Part shown: piece by piece, positions 23,762 to 29,753 of the stretch | How the letters are laid out: every line of letters begins with the position of its first letter | How positions within the stretch are numbered: position 1 is the stretch's first letter | From: Prorocentrum cordatum | Lineage: Eukaryota > Sar > Dinophyceae > Prorocentrales > Prorocentraceae | Assembly: GCA_963575745.1 (NCBI GenBank) | Contig: CAUYUJ010000936.1 | Span: 581,723 to 645,722, forward strand | DNA length: 64,000 nt | Direction of reading: 5' to 3' | Notes under the pieces: model-generated | The model's input: only the letters and a program-made list of their open reading frames with translations | Database searches by the model: none | What the model was told of the DNA's origin: nothing | Program-made: the position numbers and the translations under genes

Positions 23762-25726
23762 TCGGGCCGTGCGCGTGGCGGGACCCGCGCTCCGCGCGCG
23801 CGGCAGGCGGCTTTCGGGCCCCCTTGGGACCATGACGGATCGACCCAGCTCCAAAGAAGCAGCCGCAGAAAGAGGTGGGGCTCCCGATGTGAGTTCCGGC
23901 CCGCATTTATAGGGGCCTCCTGCGAGGCCCTTGCCGCCGCAGCCGGATTCGCCTCGAGCTTCTGGCCAGAACGCACCCTGGGAGAGGCCCGATCCTAGGG
24001 AGCAGCGGCCTTCTCGTTGGCTTCCCCACCAGGGGCCGCGCTGCCGGCGCTCGCGGGCGCCGCGGCAGGCGCGTTCGAGTGGCTGCCGAGCCCTGCCAGC
24101 TGCCTGGGCTCGCTGGACGACGTCGTCTGCCAGCGCGCCCTCCGGAGCGCCCGCTGGCCTGTTGGCGGCGGCCGGGAGGGCCGGCTGGAGCCCTTCAGGG
24201 CCACCGTGGAGCACTCGCTCGCGGCGCTGGCGCGCAAGCTCCGGATGTCGGCATCGTTAATCACCACCCACCAAACCACCCCAACCCAACCCGAAGGCTT
24301 CAATTTGCCCTTCATTTCCAGTTGGGGGGGGGTCGGGGAACATTGAAAAAGCACATATGGAACCCGTACCCCCCCCAACCCGAAATTGGGGTCTTCGGGT
24401 TGGGTTGGGGTGGTCTGGTAGGTAGTCAGTTGAACCGATCCCTATCCCCATCCCCATCCCCTTTGAGACCCCCACCAAATTACCACCCTAGTTGGAGATA
24501 CACCCCTCGAAACTCGACGGGGACGGCCCAGCTCCCCATCTAGGCGGACGCCCGACATGGGTACGGAAAGAATGGGTACAATGCCCAACAGCAGTTCTTA
24601 CTCATTTTGAACAGGACTCGCTGTCGGTGTCGCCGCGGCCTGTGTACATTTGAGACAGAGGGCCGCCTGCCCAACAGCGGCCTCTGTTGGTTTGGGACAA
24701 CATTTGTTGTTGGGCATTGTACCCATTCTTTCCGTGCCCATTCCAGGCGTCCAAAACCTAGGGGGCTAAATCAACCAGTGGAGCCCAGGCCACGCCGCTG
24801 GGGATGGGGACCGGCTAAACGTTACTCAGGATGGTGGGCATCGACTGCGAGGTGGCCGGCGAGCTGCTGCGCACCGGCGCCACGGGGCTGCAGGGCCTGC
24901 AGCGCGTGAAGATCGACGTGTCCCTGCAGGACACCGCCTTTCGCCGCGCGGCCGCGCTGGGCAGGCTGATCGTGACGCAGGTGGCGCGAACCGCCGAGGC
25001 CTTCCCGGGCGTGCACTACCTGCTCCACGCCAAGGACGCGGACGCGCAGTTCTCGGAGCTCCTGGAGGTGTTCAGCCTGCAGGCATCGGGCCATTGCGCA
25101 ACCCTGAGATCATGGCGTTGCAATGTTGTGCACGCTGGCTGTTTTCGCTCGTTCTGGGGACCCATGGGGCCCTCACATGTCGACCCGGCTCGACAATTTA
25201 CTCAGAAGGATGGGGTCCAGACTTCTGGCCGCGATTTGTCACGATGTTGCAGTTTTTCGCAACGTCGGATCTCAGGGGATCGGGGGGCACGATAGGTGCA
25301 CGGTTCCTCGCCCCCTCGGTGGTCGCCGCCCGTTGAGCAACGCCCGAAGGAGGCCCTGAGTTCAGGGGGCTCCCGCTGCGGCATCTGCAACTCGAACAAC
25401 TGGTCGACGCTGCGGCCAGGCGACGTGGAGGGCCACGTTCCCCCAGCGGTGTTGGAGGCTCAGTGTCGTCTAACCGATCCCCATGCCCAGCGTGCCATGG
25501 TATCTCAGCCCCACCATCCCACCACCCCAGTTTGGGATAGGCCCTTCGAAACCCGACGGCAACAGTACATATCCCCAGCTAGGGTGGTAAATCGGCCAGT
25601 GGGGCCAAGGCCACGCAAGTGGGCCTGGGATCGGTTCAGCGATGCTCAGAGGCGGAGTCCGACTTCTACCAGTGCGGGCAGTGCGGGCAGATCTTCTGGG
25701 AGGGGGCCAACCCAGGGCAACACTAG
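4290..25726 (+). CDS. mut-7/EXD3-like 3'-5' exonuclease with inserted YbaK-like domain and Mut7-C domain (about 15 exons)
   Basis: Hand-built model. Exons: about 4290-4740, 7473-7585, 9267-9312, 19704-19835, 20022-20257, 20430-20603, 21026-21189, 21312-21401, 21541-21679, 23144-23209, 23357-23462, 24033-24243, 24830-25082, 25350-25457, 25652-25726 (stop TAG 25724-25726). All junction phases agree, giving 638 codons from the second exon on. The exonuclease domain has ExoI VALDAEWRPD, ExoII GFAFQGDLDRL and ExoIII YAAADAACL (DEDDy class), with the family motif LDKSEQCSDWERRPL. A YbaK/ProX-like domain follows (LLVLTPAAAPLDIKWLG, RLRMASPRE, RPGLVPP, SAGHPGWRL). The Mut7-C part has LARKLRMVGIDCE, LIVTQVA, HYLLHAKDADAQFSELLEVF and a split zinc ribbon (RCGICNS, YQCGQCGQIFWEG). 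The family degrades or trims RNA 3' ends; YbaK domains deacylate mischarged tRNA. Donors are five GT, six GC and three GA. The true 5' end and start codon are not identified. Confidence 0.8.
4947..5012 (+). repeat. GGA satellite
   Basis: Uninterrupted GGAGGA run in the intron after the N-terminal mut-7-like exon. Confidence 0.9.
6309..6357 (+). repeat. GGA satellite
   Basis: Short run of GGAGGA and GGAGAA units in the intron before the ExoI exon, with no matched inverted ends seen. Confidence 0.85.
6605..6760 (+). mobile_element. Element family O, copy 1
   Basis: Contains CTGAGATCCGACGTTGCGAC and ATCGATCTGTAAAGATCCTG, then CGCCCAGTGTGAAACCG, blocks shared with 25.1 and 28.8 kb. Confidence 0.5.
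6972..7175 (+). mobile_element. Element family C, copy 1
   Basis: Terminal inverted repeat GATGGGGTCCGAGCAGGTGG / CGACCCCATCTACTCGGACC with a core of CGATGCATCGCCGATG-like short palindromic repeats. Lies in the intron before the ExoI exon. Confidence 0.8.
7473..7585 (+). CDS. mut-7-like gene, ExoI exon
   Basis: This exon encodes an Ala-rich lead-in, then VALDAEWRPDGAG and PALLQAS. The Asp and Glu of DAEW are the expected metal ligands of the DEDD ExoI motif. Acceptor AG is at 7471-7472 and donor GT at 7586-7587. It follows a C run and precedes a GAG-core element in the next intron. Confidence 0.78.
7621..7798 (+). mobile_element. Element family K (GAG-core), copy 1
   Basis: Ends are CTGTTGCCCACCAGCACC...CATGAGCTGG and GGTGGTGGTGGAGAACAAGC, around a core of GGAGGAGGA units. 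Confidence 0.7.
7799..7999 (+). mobile_element. Element family C, copy 2
   Basis: Starts GATGGGATCGGAGCAGGCGA and ends CGACCCCATCTACTCATACC. The core again has repeated GCCGATGCATCG words. Confidence 0.8.
8095..8225 (+). mobile_element. Element family I, copy 1 (nested in a larger inverted repeat)
   Basis: GGAACTTTCGATTGTTTGCG at the left, GCGCGGACCGTCGAAAGTTC at the right. It lies within a wider inverted pair, GGTTGGCGTTGGAAAG (about 8022) and CTTTCCAACGCCAGCC (about 8384), so an outer element was probably hit by this one. Confidence 0.7.
8725..8835 (+). mobile_element. Element family D, fragment
   Basis: CCATTTTCGGCGTCTCAGAG and GAAGGGGTCCAGACCTCC match the family D interior. Ends not clear. 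Confidence 0.5.
8864..9062 (+). mobile_element. Element family E, copy 1
   Basis: Starts AGCAGTGGCGAAGAGTAGCA and ends TAGGTCCCTGCTCA. The interior is AT-richer than its surroundings. It is diverged from the 30.1 and 34.1 kb copies. Confidence 0.65.
9267..9312 (+). CDS. mut-7-like gene, 46-base exon (second beta strand of exonuclease fold)
   Basis: A very small exon encoding EGPVQVWLLDLKWLC, the LLD strand that follows ExoI in RNase D-like exonucleases. Acceptor AG is at 9265-9266, donor GT at 9313-9314. Phases fit both neighbours exactly. The following intron is 10.4 kb. Confidence 0.65.
10166..10298 (+). mobile_element. Element family G, copy 1
   Basis: Terminal inverted repeat GGCATCGCTCGGACGTGTGC / TTGGCGTCCGAGCGGTGGC. 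Interior GCGAAAAAGCCACGCACGAA. Confidence 0.8.
10597..10748 (+). mobile_element. Element family F, copy 1
   Basis: Terminal inverted repeat CACACTGACACCCTTCAATG / TTCGTCGGAGGGTGTCTGTG, with interior GGCGGCGTGTAAATCACCAC and CTTTATACACCGCC. Confidence 0.78.
12895..13020 (+). repeat. CT, TA and GT dinucleotide microsatellites
   Basis: A CT run, then a TA run (12946-12972), then GT, in succession. In the 10.4-kb intron of the mut-7-like gene. Confidence 0.9.
13748..14168 (+). repeat. GTT / GGTGTT trinucleotide satellite
   Basis: Long run of GTT, GGTGTT and TTGTTTG units. Long Val, Leu, Cys or Gly open frames here are repeat artefacts. Confidence 0.9.
14170..15240 (+). repeat. Minisatellite of CGACCCACC units with interspersed CGGCGCCTGCGGCGGG blocks
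   Basis: 14170-14490 is nearly pure CGCGACCCACC. From about 14490 a longer unit takes over, made of TTTTCGGCGCCTGCGGCGGG, TTGCATTCGTTCCAGGTGGA, then CGACCCACC or CGACCCAAACCGCGTTCAGT. About eight copies of the CGGCGCCTGCGGCGGG word are visible up to 15240. Confidence 0.88.
17714..17888 (+). mobile_element. Element family B, copy 1
   Basis: About 170 bases with terminal inverted repeat CACCAAACCACCCCAACCCA / TTCGGGTTGGGGCGG...GGTAGGTGGTCA. Interior TTTCCAGTGGGGGGGT and a C run. Confidence 0.8.
18780..18990 (+). repeat. CA-rich satellite
   Basis: Runs of ACACAC with CACCCAG interruptions, followed by a TA microsatellite at 19080-19100. Confidence 0.9.
19704..19835 (+). CDS. mut-7-like gene, ExoII exon
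   Basis: Encodes AQECRAALRSEVDAALGG followed by VRVLGFAFQGDLDRLASLP. The Asp of QGDLDRL is the ExoII acidic residue. The acceptor is a pyrimidine-rich tract ending CAG at 19703. The donor is GC at 19836, the first two bases of a family A element. Confidence 0.85.
19836..20021 (+). mobile_element. Introner-like element family A, copy 1 (whole intron)
   Basis: Begins GCTGAGCATCGTCTGACCGA and ends GGATCGGCC...GCTGCTCACAG, a terminal inverted repeat. The element is coextensive with the 186-base intron between the ExoII and ExoIII exons. Its left terminus supplies the GC donor and its right terminus the AG acceptor. Confidence 0.85.
20022..20257 (+). CDS. mut-7-like gene, ExoIII exon
   Basis: Encodes MDCFLQVRRAVDLADA, LRSWTGYALDKSEQCSDW, ERRPLCASQ, then VAYAAADAACLFQLE. 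Tyr and Asp of YAAADA give the DEDDy signature. Acceptor AG at 20020-20021 is the right end of a family A element. The exon ends at a repeated GAGGAG, so the exact junction with the next exon can slide by a few bases; a GA donor at 20258 fits best. Confidence 0.9.
20258..20429 (+). mobile_element. Possible introner-like element, unassigned family (whole intron)
   Basis: A 172-base intron flanked on both sides by GAGGAG, which looks like a target duplication. The interior has CGGCTTCGCGTGCCG, weakly echoed at about 53565. No second full copy was recognised. Confidence 0.45.
20430..20603 (+). CDS. mut-7-like gene, linker exon after exonuclease domain
   Basis: Continues the exonuclease tail as EEAIAAHAPGALAERE, then a low-complexity linker, then EEWSAALGVVQSA. 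It ends at a consensus-like donor GTGAGC at 20604. The end of this exon probably begins the YbaK-like domain. Confidence 0.65.
20684..20845 (+). mobile_element. Element family F, copy 2 (in intron 20604-21025)
   Basis: Terminal inverted repeat TACACAGACACCCTCCAATG / GTTCGTCGGAGGGTGTCCGT. Forms part of the 422-base intron between the linker exon and the YbaK-like domain. Confidence 0.8.
21026..21189 (+). CDS. mut-7-like gene, YbaK-like domain exon 1
   Basis: Encodes EAAAVADSSDLNALCLVLLP followed by an acidic insert and FQNVALRNAALDG. The EAAA...LCLVLL pattern resembles the start of YbaK/ProX folds. Acceptor AG 21024-21025; donor GC 21190, coinciding with the edge of a GAG-core element. Confidence 0.6.
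21190..21311 (+). mobile_element. Element family K (GAG-core), copy 2 (whole intron)
   Basis: Left end GCCTGACTTCCACCACC then CATGAGTTGG. GAG-rich core. Right end GAAAACAGGCCCATCAG. It fills the 122-base intron between two YbaK-like exons and carries the GC donor and AG acceptor. Confidence 0.72.
21312..21401 (+). CDS. mut-7-like gene, YbaK-like domain exon 2 (variable segment)
   Basis: Encodes SEDRKWPLVECTVLEAPRS and GSIPSGPIFQ. No conserved motif is visible, but acceptor AG (21310-21311), donor GT (21402-21403) and both phases link the flanking YbaK-like exons without a stop. Confidence 0.5.
21402..21540 (+). mobile_element. Element family J, copy 1 (whole intron)
   Basis: GTTGGGCATGTCCCTCTACC at the left and TGTGGGAGGACAGGCCCGAC at the right form an inverted pair. 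The GT donor and AG acceptor of a 139-base intron lie in the two termini. Confidence 0.75.
21541..21679 (+). CDS. mut-7-like gene, YbaK-like domain exon 3
   Basis: Encodes PDRALSLHRREALLVLTP, then AAAPLDIKWLGNWLGV and RRRLRMASPRE. The order hydrophobic strand - LD.K.L...LG - RLRMAS..E is the core pattern of YbaK/tRNA-edit domains. Donor GC at 21680. Confidence 0.8.
21800..22560 (+). repeat. CA-rich satellite, two duplicated blocks
   Basis: Both blocks (21785-22165 and 22275-22560) begin after GTGGGGGGTGCTCGTGGG and contain CGTGGGAGA...CACA and CGTCTGTGGGAAGAA words in the same order. This makes up most of the 1.46-kb intron 21680-23143. Confidence 0.88.
22947..23132 (-). mobile_element. Element family D, copy 1
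   Basis: About 185 bases. Its two ends are similar inverted words (CAGACCCCCGAYGTCATGAT and TCATGACTCGAGGGGGTCTG) around an interior with TCCCGAGTCGTTTTCTGACG. It ends 11 bases before the acceptor of the PG.VPP exon, so it is part of that intron. Confidence 0.85.
23144..23209 (+). CDS. mut-7-like gene, YbaK-like domain exon 4 (PG.VPP loop)
   Basis: Encodes VAERFGTRPGLVPPVPLRLG. The G..PG.VPP loop is a hallmark of YbaK/ProX domains and follows RMASPRE of the previous exon directly. Acceptor TAG ends at 23143; the GA donor is at 23210 at the edge of a fold-back element. Confidence 0.8.
23210..23356 (+). mobile_element. Fold-back element family L (whole intron)
   Basis: The two halves are complementary almost end to end: GCGAAAGGGGGGGATTGGGA at the left against the reverse complement of CTATCCCCCCCTTTCGCCCG at the right, with a CGCCTCCCGGCGCCGGGAGG hairpin in the middle. 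It fills the 147-base intron between YbaK-like exons 4 and 5. Confidence 0.8.
23357..23462 (+). CDS. mut-7-like gene, YbaK-like domain exon 5
   Basis: Encodes RPGVRVLALPGLRGAAGG, then LQASAGHPGWRLLLQEP. The SAGHPGWRL segment corresponds to the last strand of the YbaK fold. Acceptor GAG ends 23356; donor GC 23463, followed by a CTC satellite. Confidence 0.75.
23474..23530 (+). repeat. CTC satellite
   Basis: Run of CTC units just after the GC donor at 23463. Confidence 0.88.
23537..23648 (+). mobile_element. Element family E, copy 2 (partial)
   Basis: CCCACCCAACAGTGTTCTGA to GGGACGGTCGGTCCCTGCTC. Shorter than the other copies. Lies in the intron 23463-24032. Confidence 0.65.
23660..23765 (+). 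repeat. GTC / GGCGTC satellite
   Basis: GTC units changing to GGCGTC units. The same pattern occurs at 61090-61305. Confidence 0.88.
24033..24243 (+). CDS. mut-7-like gene, linker and start of Mut7-C
   Basis: Encodes an Ala-rich linker, LDDVVCQRALRSARWPVGG and LEPFRATVEHSLAALARKLR. The last part is the helix that opens the Mut7-C (PIN-like) domain. Donor GA at 24244-24245. Confidence 0.75.
24262..24429 (+). mobile_element. Element family B, copy 2 (left part of composite intron)
   Basis: Starts CACCACCCACCAAACCACCC and ends TTGGGGTGGTCTGGTAGGTA then GTCAG. It lies just inside the GA donor of the intron 24244-24829. Confidence 0.85.
24430..24829 (+). mobile_element. Family A element, copy 3, interrupted by a family H element
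   Basis: The left half (24430-24556) starts TTGAACCGATCCCTATCCCC. The right half (24748-24829) holds AATCAACCAGTGGAGCCCAG and ends GTTACTCAG, which serves as splice acceptor. The two halves are separated by a complete family H element, so family H inserted later. Confidence 0.75.
24557..24747 (+). mobile_element. Element family H, copy 1 (nested in family A)
   Basis: Terminal inverted repeat: GGTACGGAAAGAATGGGTAC...GCCCAACAG at the left and TGTTGGGCATTGTACCC...TTTCCGTGCC at the right. A second copy lies at 56179-56362. Confidence 0.85.
24830..25082 (+). CDS. mut-7-like gene, Mut7-C core exon
   Basis: Continues LARKLR as MVGIDCEVAGELL, then VKIDVSLQDTAFRRAA, LGRLIVTQVA and VHYLLHAKDADAQFSELLEV. 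This is the Mut7-C pattern (LR..GID, LI.T, K..D.Q..ELL..F). Acceptor CAG ends 24829; donor GC 25083. Confidence 0.9.
25083..25280 (+). mobile_element. Element family O, copy 2 (in intron 25083-25349)
   Basis: Inverted termini TTGCGCAACCCTGAGATCAT / TTTTTCGCAACGTCGGATCT then CAGG. Supplies the GC donor side of the intron; a further 70 bases without a clear match follow before the acceptor. Confidence 0.65.
25350..25457 (+). CDS. mut-7-like gene, first half of zinc ribbon
   Basis: Encodes SRCGICNSNNWSTL and VEGHVPPAVLE. The CxxCN motif starts the Mut7-C zinc ribbon. The donor is GC at 25458, the first base pair of a family A element. The left boundary could be 25350 or 25353. Confidence 0.85.
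25458..25651 (+). mobile_element. Introner-like element family A, copy 2 (whole intron)
   Basis: Begins GCTCAGTGTCGTCTAACCGA and ends GGATCGGTTCAGCGATGCTC then AGAG. It has the same internal blocks as the first copy (CCCCAGC..., CGGCCAGTGGGG). It fills the 194-base intron between the two zinc-ribbon exons. Confidence 0.85.
25652..25726 (+). CDS. mut-7-like gene, last exon with second half of zinc ribbon and stop
   Basis: Encodes ESDFYQCGQCGQIFWEGANP and a stop at 25724-25726. The FYQCxxCGxIFWEG motif is the normal C-terminus of Mut7-C proteins. Acceptor AG ends 25651. Confidence 0.9.
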   Translation, partial: AESDFYQCGQCGQIFWEGANPGQH

Positions 25727-26111
25727 GGAGATGGACAGGCTCAAGGGGGGATGCATCGACGCCCAATCGCCCATTGATCGCCGATAGGGGCCCGCTAGCC
25801 CCACCCCGCCCCAGGACCGTGCGGCTTCGCTCTTGGGGGCCTTGTCGGCGATCCATCAGCGACGTATCGCCGCTTCCAGGTCGATGTCTCCCCCCCCTGA
25901 GTTTGTCCCCGTGGTTTTCAGGTCATAGCTCGGCTTGCCAGCGGCCGCTCGGGGCGATCTGGGCACCCCCGTGAAGCTCTCGGCGAGGCGCAGCCGCTGG
26001 GTCGCATCCCGAGGCTGGAAGGCCGCCGAGGATCCACGAAAGCGTCCGACGACCTCACGCCTCGAGCCTCGTCCCTCGAACCCTGTGTCGCATCCCCTCC
26101 GCGGTGCCCCC

Positions 26112-26232
26112 CCCCCCAGGCGAAGTACAACAACACCATGGACTCCCTGAAAGCAGCGGCCGCGGCGCCCGGCGCCCCCGCGCGCAGCGGCGCCCGCCGC
26201 GGTGGCCCTTCGGAGGCGGGGGCAGCGGATGG
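26112..26232 (+). CDS. Exon-like island, unrecognised protein
   Basis: After CCCCCCCCAG the frame reads AKYNNTMDSLKAAAAAPGAP and on to the edge of a GAG-core element. Codon use is GC-rich at third positions like the confirmed exons. The element to its right could be an intron and the next island its partner. No family recognised; could be chance. Confidence 0.3.
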
Positions 26233-26450
26233 GCCGATTCTCCACCAACCACTTAACCATAAGTAGGTAGGAGGAGGGGGGAGGAGGAAGAGGAGGGCGA
26301 GGAGGAGGAGGAGGAGGAGGAGGAGGAGGAGGGCGGAGGAGGAGGAGGAGGAGGAGGAGGAGGAGGAGGAGGAGGAGGAGCAGGACCTCCCCATTCTCCA
26401 TTCTCCCCTGTCCTATCCATGGTAGCGGTGGTGGACAATTGGCCCATCAA
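26232..26450 (+). mobile_element. Element family K (GAG-core), copy 3
   Basis: Left end GGGCCGATTCTCCACCAACC, long GAG core, right end GGTGGTGGACAATTGGCCCA then TC. Separates two exon-like islands. Confidence 0.72.
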
Positions 26451-26565
26451 CAGCCGAGCCGCCACCCGCGCCGAAACTGGCCATGCAGAGGCAGTGGCGG
26501 CAAGCGCCGAGGCGCACGGGCTGGAGTCGAAGAAGAAACAACTGCATAAACTCGGGCGCAAACAA
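26451..26565 (+). CDS. Exon-like island, unrecognised protein
   Basis: Directly after a GAG-core element the frame reads RAATRAETGHAEAVAASAEA and then LESKKKQLHKLGRKQ before a TA microsatellite. Plausible continuation of the island at 26112-26232. Function unknown. Confidence 0.28.
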
Positions 26566-26568
26566 CAC

Positions 26569-26610
<42 letters not shown>

Positions 26611-27204
26611 CAAATCGGAACGGCGCATCTGTCTCGAGCAAGAAACAAACGCCATAAACATAAACTGTTGGTGCTCCACGCAGATTTCTTGGATCCGCGA
26701 GGAGCGCCAAATGTTTATGTTTAGATGCATTGCTTCTTGTTCTAGGGAAGTAGCGCCACGTCCAGGGGCCTCCTCGAGTCATGAAGAATCATCTGGGCGG
26801 AAATGTTTTGGGTTCGCCTTATAGGGGGGGCCCTTACCGGGCCGTGTGGACGTCGACAGAAACTCAGGATGGGAAACCGGTCGCGTGGAATGGGTCGATA
26901 CCTCTGGGCCTCTTGGGGTCGTCGTAGTGACAAAAATCATGACGTCGCGGGTCTGGGTCCAGGGGCCTCCTGGCCCGCACGCCTCGGCAGCGGCCTGGGG
27001 AGCGCCCGTGTGGTGCCCAGGGAGCGCCTATCATCGGCGGCGAGCCTGAGGGTCAGTAGGCTCGGGCCTTCTGAGGGGCCACTGAACAACAACAAGACGA
27101 AAGGTGTTTGGGGCTGTGTTCGGCCTCGGGGGGCCTTCGCCAGGCCGCAGGACCCTCAAACAATGGCTCTGGGTGAGAGGCCGGTCCTCGGGAGTGCGTC
27201 CAGA

Positions 27205-27415
27205 CCGCTGGGGGTGGACGAGAGGAGGAGGCGGCGGAGGAGGAGGAGGGCGGAGGAGGAGGAGGTGGGAGGAGGGGAGGGAGGAGGGAGGAGCGAGGAG
27301 GAGGAGGAGGAGGAGGAGGGGAGGAGGAGAGGGAGGAGAGGAGGAGAGGAGGAGGAGGAGGAGGAGGAGGAGGAGGAGGCGGAGGCGGAGGAGGAGGAGG
27401 AGGAGGAGGAGGGCA
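27205..27415 (+). repeat. GGA-rich satellite
   Basis: About 210 bases of GGAGGA with GGGAGG variation. Purine strand is +. Confidence 0.88.
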
Positions 27416-27650
27416 TGGATGCGTTCGAGGGCCCGCTCCCGAGCACGGTCCCTATATGGACCCCCTCCCCGGGGTCGGAGCTCTTACCCTGCAGGGCCCG
27501 AGAGCGGCCTCCCTAGGCGCCGAGCACGGTGTGCGGAGCCTCGACCCCCTCGAGGCCCAGGGATGGCCTCCCGCACGGCCTGTGCACCGCGTGGCTCCGG
27601 AGGCGACTGCACGTCAGAGGGACCCTTCGCCGGAGGGACCTCTGGTCCCA

Positions 27651-27832
27651 GACCCCCTCGAGTCCTGAAAAAATCACGACTCGAGGTTTTTCGCTATTTT
27701 CGGCCTCCGGGGGCCCTCACCGGCCCTCGGGACCGTCAAAAAACGACTCGGGATGAAAAGCCGGTCCCAGGGAATGGGTCCGGACCTCTGGGGTCGCGTC
27801 ATGAAAAAATCATGACGTCGGGGGTCTGGGTC
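27651..27832 (+). mobile_element. Element family D, copy 2
   Basis: Opposite orientation to the copy at 22947. Starts CCCAGACCCCCTCGAGTCCT and ends CATGACGTCGGGGGTCTGGG. Confidence 0.85.
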
Positions 27833-27835
27833 TGG

Positions 27836-27980
27836 TGCGCGGCCCGATGGGGGCTCCGCGATCGTCGCGTGCGGTGCGACAGTGGCGTCTTCCTCGCTCG
27901 TGTTTGCCCCCCCCCCCCCCCCTGCGGCCCTCCGGAAGCCAGGCGCCAAAGGTCGCTCTTGCCCAGGGTCGCTCCTGCGT
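27836..27980 (+). mobile_element. Element family N, copy 1
   Basis: Shares GTGCGACAGTGGCGTCTTCC, the C run and GCCAGGCGCCAAAGGTCGCT with the copies near 30.7 and 33.9 kb. Confidence 0.62.
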
Positions 27981-28364
27981 GTAGCCGACAGAGGTCCTGA
28001 CCGCTTCCCTGGGGCCAGTGTTTCGCCCCGGTTCCATGTTGGGAGGGTCCTGGGGCCCGACTTGTCGCCCCGGCTTCATTTTGGACGGTCCATTGTGGGT
28101 GATCTTGGAGGCCCACGTCGAGGAAGAAAGCTGATTGCAGTAACCCTATCGTCGGGGATCTAGATTTGCTCACTCGCGGGATGTGGATGATGGAGATGGC
28201 CCTACGGACGCGTGTTGGCCCAAGTGCGTGTTCATTTACCAACTCCGGCTCCGCCGCTGGCGCGCGGAGCCCGGTGTTGTCCCTCGCCGTTGTGCTGCCC
28301 GGGTCGTATGGAAGGGAAGCGTTTGCGTCAGAGCGTCTCACCCTGCACGGGGGGAGTAGCGGTC

Positions 28365-28555
28365 CCCAGACATCGGACGCCTCGAAAAAAATCGAGGCGG
28401 AGGTTTTTCACAGTTTTTGGCCTCTCGGGGCCCTCGCCGGGCCTCGGGACCGTCAGCAAACGACTCGGGATGAAAAACGGGTCCCGGGGAAGTGGTCGTC
28501 GGTTGGTCGGGGGCCCGCGCCTCGAAAATATCGAGGCGTCGGACGTCTGGGTCAC
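28365..28555 (+). mobile_element. Element family D, divergent copy
   Basis: Shares the interior TCAGCAAACGACTCGGGATG and TTTTTGGCCTCTCGGGGCCC with family D, but the inverted ends read CCTCGAAAAAAATCGAGGC, so it is a subfamily. Confidence 0.7.
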
Positions 28556-28784
28556 AATCCCGTCCGGAGACAAAACGATCGGGAATCAGGGGCCTGGCCC
28601 GTCCTTGCCGAGTGAGGGGGGAGGCAGGCGAGGCGGAGGACAAGAGGGGGGCAGAAGCGCCCACCCGCCGAGCCGCTCACGGCCGCGCAGCTCCTAAGCC
28701 TCCACGTCCCAGCCCCCCGAGTCCCGACGTAGAACAAACGATGGCAGTTTCGTAAAAAAAGTCGCGACCAGAGCCCGCACCCCA

Positions 28785-28892
28785 TCTGTCTGCGCAACTT
28801 TTCGAGCCAGATCGATCTGTGAGGGTCCATGGGCCCGAAACCCAGCGAGCACGCCCAGTGCGAAATAGTTCTAATGCCAGGATCTCAGGAAA
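28785..28892 (+). mobile_element. Element family O, copy 3
   Basis: TCTGCGCAACTTTTCGAGCC and CAGTGCGAAATAGTTC then CAGGATCTCAGG. Confidence 0.5.
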
Positions 28893-29099
28893 ACGTGCTG
28901 CACGCCATCGTGTTGGCTTCGGTGCATGATCACACGGAGGCGCTGACACGTTCTGAGGCTCATCGGCATGTGATGGGCTATCGACTGGGCCCGCATTCGC
29001 ACCTCAGCGTCCCGCGTAAGGCTGCTCGCACGCGCCCTCTTCTCCACGTAGCCACCTCGCCAAGCCGCCGTGCCATCGTGCGCAAGGCGATGCCTCTTG

Positions 29100-29325
29100 T
29101 AGGAGAAAGAGGAGGAGGCAGAGGAGGAGGAGGAGGAGGCGGAGGAGGAGGATGGGGGAGGAGGAGAAGGAGGAGGAGGGAGGAGGAAGAGGATGAGGAG
29201 GAGGAGGAGGAGGAGGAGAGGAGGATGGGGAGGAGGAGGAGAAAGGAGGAGGAGGGAGGAAGAGGGAGGAGGAGGGGGAGGAGGAGCAGGAGGAGCAGGA
29301 GCAGGAGCAGGAGGAGCAGGAGGGG
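29100..29325 (+). repeat. GGA-rich satellite
   Basis: GGAGGA with GAGCAG units towards the right end. Confidence 0.88.
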
Positions 29326-29570
29326 TCTTTCCGTGGCCCAGGTGCTCCTCGCCCGTGGCGGGGCGACGGCTGCGAGCGGGCTCCGGGCTCCCCGCACGGC
29401 CGCTGCTGGCGCTCGCGTGCGCGCTGTGGCTGCCGGGGGCGGCGCCGGCGCGGCGCCGCGCCGGCGGCAGCACGTCGCGCAGGCGCCTCGGGCCACGCGG
29501 GGAGTGTTTCGCAAGCAGGCCGTGTCCCCGGCTCGAGGATCGGGGGCAGCTGCTTGTGGGTCAGAGGGCC

Positions 29571-29753
29571 CAGACCCCCTCGAGTCATGAAAAAATCACG
29601 ACTCGAGGTTTTTCTCTATTTTCGGCCTCTGGGGACCCTTACTGGCCCTCAGGACTGTCAAGAAACGACTCGGGATGAACAGCCGGTCCCAGGGAATGGG
29701 TCCGGACCTCTGGGGGTCGCGTCATGAAACAATCATGACGTCGGGGGTCTGGG
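29571..29753 (+). mobile_element. Element family D, copy 3
   Basis: Same termini and interior as the copy at 27651, over 180 bases with few differences. Confidence 0.85.

Noticed and set aside
29335-29570. Island reading PARPLLALACALWLPGAA, like a signal peptide.
   Set aside because: Another frame (SVAQVLLARGGATAASG) is equally open, and no start or junction supports either.
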